NCBI GenBank assembly: GCA_964472945.1
Contig: CAYYNM010000169.1
Coordinates: 1-7,616 of the forward strand
DNA length: 7,616 nt
Source: QPIN01 sp964472945
GTDB taxonomy: Bacteria; Pseudomonadota; Gammaproteobacteria; Methylococcales; Methylomonadaceae
Reading direction: 5' to 3'
Shown: one piece after another, positions 1 through 6,826 of the stretch
Position numbering within the stretch: the stretch's first letter is position 1
How the letters are laid out: each line of letters opens with the position of its first letter
Made by a program: the position numbers and the translations under genes
Notes under the pieces: generated by a model
Seen by the model: only the letters and a program-made list of their open reading frames with translations
Told to the model about the DNA's origin: nothing
Databases searched by the model: none

Positions 1-99
1 CTCTAGTTTTTAGTGTTTTCTGAGTTCAAGTTAAAAAAACTGGAACATCGAGTATAAGTAGAAGATCAAAATTATTTTAACATTTTGAATTAATAAACT

Positions 100-156
100 T
101 TGGAAGTGAGGCTTTAGCCTCGCCTGACTCGTGCGAGGCTAAAGCCTCACTTCCAA
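100..156. repeat. Perfect 24-bp inverted repeat, REP-like hairpin
   Basis: Arms 100-123 and 133-156 are exact reverse complements around a 9-base spacer (124-132, CTGACTCGT). Each arm also contains its own small palindrome, GAGGCT-TT-AGCCTC on the left and its mirror on the right. The DNA could therefore fold as one long hairpin or as two short ones. It is clearly richer in GC than its surroundings. It lies 57 bases before the downstream gene and has no T tract after it, so a simple intrinsic terminator is less likely than a dispersed REP/BIME- or MITE-like element. The structure is directly visible; the class is inferred. Confidence 0.85.
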
Positions 157-212
157 GAATTAGAATAAATATTGTTAGCTACTTAAAATAAAATATCACT
201 AGAATAGGTCTA

Positions 213-1802
213 ATGAAAAATATAATTGAAAATATACTGCCTCGCTGGACACCCATTAATGGCTTGTTAATCACACTAATTATTACTCTATTGGTACTAA
301 GTCCCGTTATATTCAACCAACTAATCCCCTTAAACGACTACCCATTCCACCTAGCCCGCATTATTATCCTCTCAGACTTAAATAATCCGATATACAGCAA
401 ATTTTATCAACAAGGCAGTTTTTTACTTCCTAATATGGCAATGGATATGGTTGCCATTCCTCTAGCCCATTTTGTTGGAGCAGAAACTGCCTCCCGTATT
501 TTTGTAATGCTTAGCTTGCTCTCTATGTTGTTCGGCACCATGCTCTTACATAAGGCAGCTCATAAACGATTTTCTCCTTGGCCTTTACTTGCTGTTACAC
601 TTTTATTCAATGGCATATTTCGTTACGGTTTTTTAAATTATATTTTTGGTATGGGCATAGCCTTTTGTGCTGCTGCTCTATGGCTGATAATGAAACCCGG
701 TTATTTCAAGATTGTGACTACCCTAATAGCATCACTATTTCTTGTTTTATTGCACTTTGAAGCTTTTGCTGTTTTTGCTGTTATTGTAGGCTCTGTTGAA
801 ATTCATACTGCTTTTAATCGCTGGCGTAACAAAGACTTTAAAAAAGCCATAATACAACTATTTATTTCATCAACACCTTTTCTAATTACAATAGGTCTAT
901 TCATGCTTTTGTCCCCAACAGCTGAAGTTGTTGGACAGGGCTTTGGCTACCCAAACTATTTAGGTGCAAAGCCCTACGGTGCTTTATATAGCTTATTAAC
1001 CGGCATCACTTGGCTTGATTGTATCTCTCTATTTAGTATTGCTATCCTTTCTATCTTTTTATTAGTGACTGATCGGATAAAGATTTATGCTCCGCTAAGG
1101 TTTGCATTAATAATGATGGTCACTGCCTTCATTGTTCTACCCTCATCTATCATGGGTAGTAGTTTCGTATATGTTAGGCTAGGCCCAGCAATTGCCTTAC
1201 TCTATATTGCAACTATAGATATAAAAGCAACTGATTTTAACGCTAATCGTTTAATTGCTGTAGTAGCCATTTTATTAGCGATCATTACTTCAATAAGTAT
1301 TACACGCCAATGGACAGATTTTAATAAAGAGACTTCCGAAATTATCAAAGTGTTTAATCAAACCGAGCCAGGAGCAACGATTTTTAGTGCAACAACCCAA
1401 CCTTTTACTCATTTGGTTACTGACACACCCATAGAACGTGCTGCATGGAACCCACCCTTAAAACATGTTTCTTCTTATGCAGTTTTATATGGCCCAAGGT
1501 TTGTACCTATGACCTTCGCTGATTTAACTAAACAACCGATGAATGTGACTGTTAAATACCGAGGTATTAAGGATTTTCAAGGTGATAACCCAAGAAAAAC
1601 CTATACAGGGCAAGCATTAGAAAATTTTTTATTGGAAATTAGAGCGCATTTAACATCAGGAAACTGGCCAGTACTCGATAATGTTTATGTTTTTGTTATG
1701 GGGTTTGACCGTATTAAAGGCAGCTTTGATAGCTCTATACTTGAAGGCTGGGCACATATTGTTAAATTTAATAATGATCATATTTTAATTAAGTTTAACT
1801 AA
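213..1802 (+). CDS. Polytopic membrane protein, GT-C-like, function unknown
   Basis: This 529-residue protein has roughly ten hydrophobic segments between residues 17 and about 367, followed by a soluble C-terminal domain of about 160 residues. The first membrane helix (about 17-38) is followed at once by a loop with PLNDYPFHLAR (Asp42). An acidic residue in the first extracytoplasmic loop is typical of GT-C glycosyltransferases that use polyprenyl-phosphate sugars. The segments LPNMAMD and NYIFGMGIAF resemble a widespread family of bacterial membrane proteins usually left as hypothetical, as far as I recall. A plausible role is transfer of a lipid-linked sugar outside the cytoplasmic membrane, but no donor or acceptor can be named. 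The ATG at 213 has only a weak AGG (206-208) five bases upstream; it gives a sensible short N-terminus before the first helix. The stop codon ends exactly where the gap begins, so its true downstream neighbour is unseen. The open frame is certain; the GT-C assignment is tentative. Confidence 0.85.
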   Translation: MKNIIENILPRWTPINGLLITLIITLLVLSPVIFNQLIPLNDYPFHLARIIILSDLNNPIYSKFYQQGSFLLPNMAMDMVAIPLAHFVGAETASRIFVMLSLLSMLFGTMLLHKAAHKRFSPWPLLAVTLLFNGIFRYGFLNYIFGMGIAFCAAALWLIMKPGYFKIVTTLIASLFLVLLHFEAFAVFAVIVGSVEIHTAFNRWRNKDFKKAIIQLFISSTPFLITIGLFMLLSPTAEVVGQGFGYPNYLGAKPYGALYSLLTGITWLDCISLFSIAILSIFLLVTDRIKIYAPLRFALIMMVTAFIVLPSSIMGSSFVYVRLGPAIALLYIATIDIKATDFNANRLIAVVAILLAIITSISITRQWTDFNKETSEIIKVFNQTEPGATIFSATTQPFTHLVTDTPIERAAWNPPLKHVSSYAVLYGPRFVPMTFADLTKQPMNVTVKYRGIKDFQGDNPRKTYTGQALENFLLEIRAHLTSGNWPVLDNVYVFVMGFDRIKGSFDSSILEGWAHIVKFNNDHILIKFN

Positions 1803-1902
1803 NNNNNNNNNNNNNNNNNNNNNNNNNNNNNNNNNNNNNNNNNNNNNNNNNNNNNNNNNNNNNNNNNNNNNNNNNNNNNNNNNNNNNNNNNNNNNNNNNN
1901 NN
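1803..1902. other. Assembly gap (100 N)
   Basis: Exactly 100 undetermined bases, the conventional length for a scaffold gap of unknown size. It begins on the base after the stop codon of the membrane protein and ends eight bases before the ATG of the oxidoreductase. The spacing, and even the direct adjacency, of the two flanking genes is therefore not established. Any promoter or ribosome binding site for the oxidoreductase would lie inside it. Confidence 0.98.
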
Positions 1903-1910
1903 TATTTATT

Positions 1911-3065
1911 ATGAATCTAAAAAAACAATATTACGATATAGTAATTGTAGGCGGTGGCTTTTATGGCTGTTCAATTGCCGTTGAGTTACGGAAACATGGC
2001 AAGTCCGTAGCCTTGTTGGAAAAAGAATCGGACATTATGCAACGAGCTTCTTATACAAATCAAGCTCGTATACACCAAGGCTACCATTACCCAAGAAGTA
2101 TTTTAACTGCCCTTCGTTCCAAAACTAATTTTGATAAGTTTATTAAAGAATTCAGTGAGTGTGTCTATTCTGACTTTGATAAATATTACGCAATTGGAAA
2201 AATATCATCTAAAGTTAATGCAGAGCAATTTCGACTTTTTTGTAACCGAATTGATGCCCCGTTACAAAAAGCTCCAAAAGAAATAGGTTCTTTATTTAAC
2301 CCTGACCTAATCGAAAATGTATTTAAAGTGCGAGAATATGCATTTGATGCGGTTAAACTTAAAAAAATTATGTTTGATTTACTTGATCAAGAAAAAGTCG
2401 ACGTTGAACTGAACTGCCAGGTTTTAAATATCAAGCAATCCAAAAAATCATTAAAAGTGAGTTTTTCTAAGCAAGGAAAAGAAAGTAGCATAAATACTAA
2501 ATATATTTTAAATTGTACCTATTCAGGCATTAACCAAATCAATAAAGCATCAAATTTACAGATGGTGCCTTTAAAACATGAACTGACTGAAATGGCATTG
2601 ATGGAAATGCCGGAAAAACTCAAAAATACTGGCTTTACTATTATGGATGGCCCATTTTTTTCAATTATGCCTTTTCCTGCAAGAGAAGGGCTACACTCAT
2701 TAAGCCATGTGCGATACACTCCGCATTGTTATTGGCAGGACGATACAGATAAAACATTTATCAATACTCATGGGTATATTAAACAGAATAGTTGCGTCAA
2801 CACCCCTCTTAGAAATAGTGCACATATTCATATGCTTAAAGATGCTGAACGTTACCTACCTGCACTAAGAGATTGTAAATATTCTGATTCTATATGGGAA
2901 ATTAAAACCATTTTGCCCCAGAGCGAAATCGATGATAGCCGACCTATTCTTTTTAGACGAGATAAAAAGCTACCTAATATTGTGTCTGTAATGGGTGGAA
3001 AAATTGATAATATTTTTGATATTAGAGAGAAATTACGAGTATTACTAGATACTGAATGGAGTTAG
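1911..3065 (+). CDS. FAD-dependent oxidoreductase, DAO family
   Basis: This 384-residue protein opens with a Rossmann dinucleotide-binding motif: a hydrophobic strand DIVIVGG, the glycine signature G14-G15-G16-F-Y-G19, and an acidic residue, Glu37, at the end of the second strand to hold the FAD ribose. The segment at 46-62 (SYTNQARIHQGYHYPRS) lies where DAO-family flavoproteins contact the flavin. The C-terminal VMGGKIDNIFDI is a typical second FAD-contact region. The length fits glycine-oxidase/glycerol-3-phosphate-dehydrogenase-like relatives, but the substrate cannot be told. Its place next to glycosyltransferases suggests oxidation of a sugar, sugar alcohol or amine during glycan assembly (inference). 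The frame stays open back into the N gap, so an upstream start is formally possible. The Rossmann strand begins at residue 9, as is usual, which supports this ATG. Its stop lies two bases before the preferred start of the next gene, so the pair is probably co-translated. Confidence 0.9.
   Translation: MNLKKQYYDIVIVGGGFYGCSIAVELRKHGKSVALLEKESDIMQRASYTNQARIHQGYHYPRSILTALRSKTNFDKFIKEFSECVYSDFDKYYAIGKISSKVNAEQFRLFCNRIDAPLQKAPKEIGSLFNPDLIENVFKVREYAFDAVKLKKIMFDLLDQEKVDVELNCQVLNIKQSKKSLKVSFSKQGKESSINTKYILNCTYSGINQINKASNLQMVPLKHELTEMALMEMPEKLKNTGFTIMDGPFFSIMPFPAREGLHSLSHVRYTPHCYWQDDTDKTFINTHGYIKQNSCVNTPLRNSAHIHMLKDAERYLPALRDCKYSDSIWEIKTILPQSEIDDSRPILFRRDKKLPNIVSVMGGKIDNIFDIREKLRVLLDTEWS
3058..3061 (+). 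promoter_or_regulatory. Ribosome binding site deciding the GT2 start
   Basis: GGAG sits six bases before the ATG at 3068 and lies inside the last codons of the oxidoreductase gene. The alternative ATG at 3056 overlaps that gene by ten bases and has no comparable site upstream, so 3068 is preferred. Confidence 0.7.
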
Positions 3066-3067
3066 AA

Positions 3068-4063
3068 ATGAAGATTGATAAGTTTGTATCCGTTATAGCC
3101 CCTTTATATAACAATGCCGATATAGTAGTTCAATATATTGAAGATACTATTTCTATTTTAAAAAACAACTATACCAATTATGAATTAGTATTAGTTGATG
3201 ATGGTTCTATAGATAATACCGTTGAACTTGCAGCCTCTATGTTAGATAAGTTTGAAGGTATCCGCCTACTCAGACTATCAAGAGAGTTTGGTGAAGAAAT
3301 TGCTATTACGGCTGGATTAGAAACAGTTATTGGTGATTTTACTGTCGTTATGATTCCTCATATGGATCCACCTGATAAAATCCCTGAATTTGTTAAGTAT
3401 TGTATAGATGGATCTGATGTTGTTTTTGGTGTTCGCCGAACACGCTCACATGAAAATTGGTTAACCCGTAGAGCTACGGGGTTATTTTACTGGTATTGTC
3501 GTAGAATATTAAAACTAAATTTAACAAAAAATGCGACCCAGTTTCGCTGTATGAGCAGGCAAGTTGTTAATGCCATAATACAGATTAAAGATTCGTATCG
3601 TCATCTGCGGCTTTTTAGCTCTTATGTCGGCTACGCAAGTAAACCAATTGTTTACGACCCAATAAAACCAACAAAAAATGCTAGAAAACGGAGTTTTAGT
3701 GAATCAGTTAATCAAGCATTAACGATTATTATGGAAAATTCTGTCCACCCTTTACGGTTTGTAAGTTGGCTAGGTGTATTTGCCGCTACCAGTAATTTAA
3801 TCTATGCCGGGTATATTGTCGCTGTTTACCTGTTAAAAGAAGATATTATGCAAGGCTGGACAACGCTTTCGCTACAAAATGCAGGGCAATTTTTCTTTAT
3901 TACCGTTATATTAACGGCTCTATGTGAATATATGGGGCGTATGCTAAATAGATTACAAAATCGACCTTTATATTATTTAATGAATGAACAAAATAGCAGT
4001 ATATTACTAATAGACAGAGAACGGCATAATATTGTAGAGGAATCTGAATCTATTGATTTATAA
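3068..4063 (+). CDS. GtrB/DPMS-like family 2 glycosyltransferase, membrane-anchored
   Basis: This 331-residue protein has a GT-A domain followed by two membrane helices (about 232-256 and 272-292). That is the layout of GtrB-type enzymes that load a sugar from a nucleotide donor onto undecaprenyl phosphate at the inner membrane. Visible motifs are SVIAPLYNN (8-16), VDDGS (43-47) and LSREFGEEIAITAGL (70-84, a close match to the family's SRNFG...TAG block). The C-terminal part has GWTTLSL and EYMGRMLNRLQNRPLYY, typical of the second-helix region. The usual DADLQ-DPPE segment is altered: here residues 95-102 are MIPHMDPP, so both aspartates of the DxD metal site and the following Gln are absent while the trailing DPP is kept. 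The enzyme may be metal-independent, use a different donor, or have lost activity. The start at 3068 was chosen for its GGAG site; a start at 3056 would add four residues. It is coupled to the oxidoreductase gene before it. Family membership is secure; the sugar is unknown. Confidence 0.88.
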   Translation: MKIDKFVSVIAPLYNNADIVVQYIEDTISILKNNYTNYELVLVDDGSIDNTVELAASMLDKFEGIRLLRLSREFGEEIAITAGLETVIGDFTVVMIPHMDPPDKIPEFVKYCIDGSDVVFGVRRTRSHENWLTRRATGLFYWYCRRILKLNLTKNATQFRCMSRQVVNAIIQIKDSYRHLRLFSSYVGYASKPIVYDPIKPTKNARKRSFSESVNQALTIIMENSVHPLRFVSWLGVFAATSNLIYAGYIVAVYLLKEDIMQGWTTLSLQNAGQFFFITVILTALCEYMGRMLNRLQNRPLYYLMNEQNSSILLIDRERHNIVEESESIDL

Positions 4064-4133
4064 AGTAATTTTAAAAAATAGAACAAATACTCATAACGCT
4101 ATACAAACCACAGGTTTATAAAAAACCAATAAA

Positions 4134-4157
4134 TTACCGAGTTATTCTTATCGGTAA
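4134..4157. repeat. Small inverted repeat after the GT2 gene
   Basis: TTACCGA (4134-4140) and TCGGTAA (4151-4157) are perfect 7-bp arms around a 10-base spacer, 71 bases after the GT2 stop codon. No T tract follows directly. It may be an mRNA 3' end structure or a protein-binding site; nothing decides between them. Confidence 0.5.
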
Positions 4158-4185
4158 GAAGTAATGCTAAATAAGTTAAGCTTTT

Positions 4186-4273
4186 GTAGCCTTGATGAAA
4201 TAAAATGGAATCAAGGTTTATCTAAGGTTCCCCCTTGATTTCGTTTTCCTATATCAAGGCTGCATGTTTTTTT
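4186..4273 (+). terminator. Long rod-like hairpin plus T tract, probable terminator
   Basis: Four copies of CCTTGAT or its complement are arranged so that the region folds into one long rod. The outer stem is 4186-4196 with 4253-4263 (11 pairs, one G-U). There is a 5 x 5 internal loop. The inner stem is 4202-4216 with 4233-4247 (15 pairs, two G-U), closed by a 16-base loop. Seven T residues (4267-4273) follow three bases after the rod. The alternative is two side-by-side 7-bp hairpins, 4190-4196 with 4210-4216 and 4233-4239 with 4253-4259. The position after the GT2 gene and the T tract fit transcription termination for the oxidoreductase-GT2 unit. The size and near-symmetry also fit a small palindromic mobile repeat or a structured RNA. 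The pairing is read from the sequence; the role is inferred. Confidence 0.6.
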
Positions 4274-4280
4274 ATTTTCT

Positions 4281-4297
4281 TTAACCTCTATGGTTAA
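4281..4297. promoter_or_regulatory. Possible operator upstream of the SDR gene
   Basis: TTAACC (4281-4286) and GGTTAA (4292-4297) form a perfect 6-bp inverted repeat with a 5-base spacer, 42 bases before the SDR start. It is followed by two TTAATTAA octamers (4294-4301 and 4331-4338). The placement suits a regulator site or leader hairpin, but in AT-rich DNA such short symmetry can be chance. I see no convincing -35/-10 pair here. Confidence 0.3.
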
Positions 4298-4339
4298 TTA
4301 ATAGCCATGTAAACATTTAAATTCAGGATTTAATTAATT

Positions 4340-5107
4340 ATGACCAAAGCACTTATTGGATATACTGGCTTTGTTGGAAGCAATCTCCTAAATCAACAAG
4401 CTTTTGATGATCTTTATAACTCTAGAAATATCGATCAAATTAAAAATAAACATTTTAATCAAGTTGTTTGTGCTGGTGTACCTGCACAAAAATGGATAGC
4501 TAACCGTGAACCTGCCCAAGATCGTAAAAATATTCAAAGTTTAATTAAACACCTTAAAACAATTAAAACTGATAAATTTATCTTAATTTCAACCGTAGAT
4601 GTTTACCCAAACCCTATCAATGTTAATGAAAATTCTGTTATTAACATTGAAGAATGCCACCCTTATGGAAAGCATCGTCTTGAATTAGAGCAATTTATCA
4701 GCAATGAGTTTGATTCAACTATTATACGGTTACCTGCATTATTTGGTACGGGGTTGAAAAAAAACATTATTTATGACTTTATCAATAACAATAATATTGA
4801 ACAAATAAATCCAAAAGGTGTATTTCAATTTTATTACCTAGATCATTTAAGTAGTGATATTGAAACAGCTTTAAATAATGAACTAAAGTTACTCAATATC
4901 AGTACAGAACCCACAAGCGTTCAAGAAATTGCACAAACTTGTCTTGGTCATGAATTCAAAAATGATATGGATTCACCTGGAGCAAAATATGATTATAAAA
5001 GTTGTTTTGCTGATCTGTTTGCAGGTCATAATGACTATTTATATAACAAAGCACAAGTTCTCTCAGACTTAAAATCATATATCTGTAGAGAAAAAAATAC
5101 TGTTTAA
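4340..5107 (+). CDS. Extended SDR, NAD-dependent epimerase/dehydratase-like
   Basis: The 255-residue protein begins with an N-terminal Rossmann fold carrying the extended-SDR signature G7-Y-T-G10-F-V-G13. The strand FILISTVDVYP (80-90) supplies the active-site Ser/Thr (84-85), and Y109 of the segment HPYGKHRLELE is the catalytic tyrosine. In the YxxxK motif the fourth position after the tyrosine is Arg113, not Lys; Lys111 is nearby. It is shorter than typical sugar-nucleotide epimerases (about 310-350 residues), with a reduced C-terminal substrate domain. Candidate jobs are reduction, epimerisation or dehydration of a nucleotide sugar for the neighbouring glycosyltransferases, but the substrate is not evident. 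An AGGA (4325-4328) lies 11 bases before the ATG, rather far. It is separated from the upstream GT2 gene by a probable terminator, so it likely has its own promoter. It converges on the minus-strand GT2, with 45 bases between stop codons. It looks even more AT-rich than its neighbours. Confidence 0.85.
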   Translation: MTKALIGYTGFVGSNLLNQQAFDDLYNSRNIDQIKNKHFNQVVCAGVPAQKWIANREPAQDRKNIQSLIKHLKTIKTDKFILISTVDVYPNPINVNENSVINIEECHPYGKHRLELEQFISNEFDSTIIRLPALFGTGLKKNIIYDFINNNNIEQINPKGVFQFYYLDHLSSDIETALNNELKLLNISTEPTSVQEIAQTCLGHEFKNDMDSPGAKYDYKSCFADLFAGHNDYLYNKAQVLSDLKSYICREKNTV

Positions 5108-5152
5108 ACTCTTTTTTTCGCCTTTAAGTATTAAGGCCAATATTTAAGGTTT

Positions 5153-5914
5153 CTAGCGCTTAGTATTAATTAAATAGTTTTTAATAAGACAATAGGATAA
5201 AGTTAAAGCATAAGGCTTTAGTAGCTTCCCCATATAAAAACTAGAATCCCCTGCATCCCTTTGTGTCCAGTCAGTTGGAACAACTGCATAAGTCCAACCT
5301 GCCAGTGTGGCTGATACTGCGAGCTCTATTGTAATATTAAATTGGCCAGCGACCATCGGTTGCATTGCATCAATAACATGGCGACGATAACATTTAAATC
5401 CATTAGTAAAGTCTTTATAGTCACTTCTTAAAATCAATGATAAGAAATGATTCGCTATGCGGTTTATCAATAATTTAAACTTTGGATAGTTGGTAACAGT
5501 TGTTCCAGGTAAAAAGCGGCTACCAAAAGCACAATCATAACCTTCCTGAATTTTTGTAAAATAAGCGGCTATATCTTTTGGCGCATCTGAGCCATCAGAA
5601 GTTACAATAACAACAGCACCACCTTTATATACTTCTAACCCCTTACGAATCGCATAGCCATATCCATGCTTCCCTTCATTATTAACATGACGTACTACCT
5701 TATAAGTTGATTCTACTTTTTTTAAAATTGCTTCTGTTTGATCGGTACTTCCATCATTAATGACAACAATTTCATATTGAAAATCACAGTCATCGAGGTA
5801 TGAAGTTAATTCAAGTAATGTCTGTTCTATAACATCTTCTTCATTATAGGCTGGCATAACAATAGAAAACAGCTTAACTGGCATTATATTATTTTTCTTT
5901 TGTGCAGAATTCAT
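5153..5914 (-). CDS. DPM1-like family 2 glycosyltransferase, soluble
   Basis: A 253-residue GT-A protein of the dolichol/polyprenyl-phosphate mannosyl- or glucosyltransferase type, without obvious membrane helices. Motifs in order are FSIVMPAYNEE (16-26), VINDGSTDQT (51-60), the basic block NNEGKHGYGYAIRKGL (78-93), and the metal/nucleotide site VTSDGSDAPKD (104-114). In that site the first Asp of DxD is Thr105 and Asp107 is kept, as in a known MADGSDDP-type variant as I recall it. FTNGFKCYRRHVI further on corresponds to the acceptor-loop region of the family. It probably moves a sugar from a nucleotide donor to a polyprenyl phosphate at the cytoplasmic face of the membrane. The first ATG is used; a second at residue 11 (MPVKLFSIV) would start closer to the fold and cannot be excluded, since neither has a strong ribosome site. 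It lies 33 bases downstream of the TIM-barrel gene on the same strand, so the two are likely one operon. Confidence 0.88.
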   Translation of the reverse strand: MNSAQKKNNIMPVKLFSIVMPAYNEEDVIEQTLLELTSYLDDCDFQYEIVVINDGSTDQTEAILKKVESTYKVVRHVNNEGKHGYGYAIRKGLEVYKGGAVVIVTSDGSDAPKDIAAYFTKIQEGYDCAFGSRFLPGTTVTNYPKFKLLINRIANHFLSLILRSDYKDFTNGFKCYRRHVIDAMQPMVAGQFNITIELAVSATLAGWTYAVVPTDWTQRDAGDSSFYMGKLLKPYALTLSYCLIKNYLINTKR

Positions 5915-5947
5915 ATTATTAATTCTTCAATTTTTATTCGTTATTTT

Positions 5948-6754
5948 TTAGCCATACCATTCTAATACTTGTTGCACGGCATCCTTAACACTCTTTGTTG
6001 GCTTATCTGATCTGCGCATTTCTATTGATAGCCAGCCATTATAAGCCACATCTTTTAAGGCCTGACCAATGGTTGCATGCTCAAGAGTAGGTGCAGAAAA
6101 GTCACCTAAATTTGGCTCAGTTACATGAAAATGTGTTATTTTATCGGCACATTGGTGAATCGCTTCAATAACATCATCACCTTCAAGAGCAATACATGCC
6201 GTATCTAAATGAACACAAACGGAGGGATGAGAAACTTTATTTACCATTTCTAAAACTTCATACCAGTGTGTCATAAAGTTACAGTTATAAATTGATGGGT
6301 TAGGCTCCAAACATAACTTAACATTCCATTTAGCACATACATCACCAGCACGCCGAAAAAAATCAATCCCCTGTAAAAAAGCCTGTTCAGATGAAAGGGA
6401 GCCTAGGTCACGATTTTTAGGTGAGCCAAAAACCAATATTTTTGCTCCAAACGCCTTGGCTAATGATGCTACTCTATCCAGATGATTCAGCATACCTTTT
6501 TGAGAACCAGCACTTCCAAAAACCTGCAGATCAGGTTTATCAAATAGGATTGCTTGTAATGCAGGAATCTTAAAACCTATCGACTGATACTCTTGCCGAA
6601 TTTGAGTCGCCTTATCAGGGATTGCTCCTTGCCATGCTGGCCAGATTTTTGTTGGAGCCATCTCGATACCAGAAACTCCATTAGTCAACAATAATTCAAA
6701 CACATCATGCTCTTCTTTAGTATCCCATGCAATATTTGATACAGATAATTTCAT
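5948..6754 (-). CDS. Sugar phosphate isomerase/epimerase-like TIM-barrel protein
   Basis: This 268-residue protein belongs to the xylose-isomerase-like/AP-endonuclease-2 TIM-barrel superfamily, whose members isomerise or epimerise sugars, inosose or hydroxypyruvate with a divalent metal. The ligand pattern is visible: Glu150 in CLEPNP (148-153), Asp184 in VHLDTA, His210 in THFHVTEP, and Glu245 in SIEMRR near the end. The N-terminus MKLSVSNIAW is a typical first barrel strand, and GIEMAPTKIWPAWQG (29-43) forms the substrate-side loop. The length is normal for a single-domain member, so the gene looks intact. The start is well supported: GAGGG lies four bases upstream, preceded by a good promoter. 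It is the first gene of a two-gene unit with the DPM1-like transferase, which suggests that it prepares the sugar or precursor the pathway uses (inference). The exact substrate is not predictable from sequence alone. Confidence 0.9.
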   Translation of the reverse strand: MKLSVSNIAWDTKEEHDVFELLLTNGVSGIEMAPTKIWPAWQGAIPDKATQIRQEYQSIGFKIPALQAILFDKPDLQVFGSAGSQKGMLNHLDRVASLAKAFGAKILVFGSPKNRDLGSLSSEQAFLQGIDFFRRAGDVCAKWNVKLCLEPNPSIYNCNFMTHWYEVLEMVNKVSHPSVCVHLDTACIALEGDDVIEAIHQCADKITHFHVTEPNLGDFSAPTLEHATIGQALKDVAYNGWLSIEMRRSDKPTKSVKDAVQQVLEWYG

Positions 6755-6758
6755 AAAA

Positions 6759-6763
6759 CCCTC
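6759..6763 (-). promoter_or_regulatory. Strong ribosome binding site of the TIM-barrel gene
   Basis: Read on the minus strand, GAGGG stands four bases before the ATG at 6754. The spacing is slightly short, but it is the best Shine-Dalgarno match in the window and fixes this start. Confidence 0.7.
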
Positions 6764-6771
6764 AATTTTAA

Positions 6772-6800
6772 ACTATAGAAATAGGCCCATAATATTCCAA
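6772..6800 (-). promoter_or_regulatory. Sigma-70-like promoter for the minus-strand operon
   Basis: On the minus strand, TTGGAA (6795-6800, 4 of 6 to the -35 consensus) and TATAGT (6772-6777, 5 of 6 to the -10) are separated by exactly 17 bases. Transcription would start near 6765, leaving a leader of about ten bases that just holds the GAGGG site. The perfect inverted repeat at 6827-6860 lies 26 bases upstream of the -35 box. Confidence 0.5.
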
Positions 6801-6826
6801 CTTACCTTTTTAAAAAAATAGATTAT

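Noticed and set aside
172..199. Promoter for the membrane protein (TTGTTA, 16 bases, TATCAC)
   Set aside because: Both boxes are only 4 of 6 and the DNA is very AT-rich, so chance matches are expected.
578..760. 60-codon open frame inside the membrane protein gene
   Set aside because: Out-of-frame overlap with a well-supported gene and no independent features.
2519..2719. 66-codon minus-strand open frame inside the oxidoreductase gene
   Set aside because: Antisense shadow of a conserved coding region, with no domain or ribosome site.
3056..3067. Upstream ATG for the GtrB-like gene
   Set aside because: It has no ribosome site and overlaps the preceding gene; the ATG at 3068 has GGAG at ideal spacing.
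5108..5152. Terminator between the convergent SDR and GT2 genes (GCCTT ... AAGGC)
   Set aside because: The stem is only five pairs and the T7 run lies before it on the + strand, not after; on the minus strand the following bases are A. It does not fit an intrinsic terminator in either direction.
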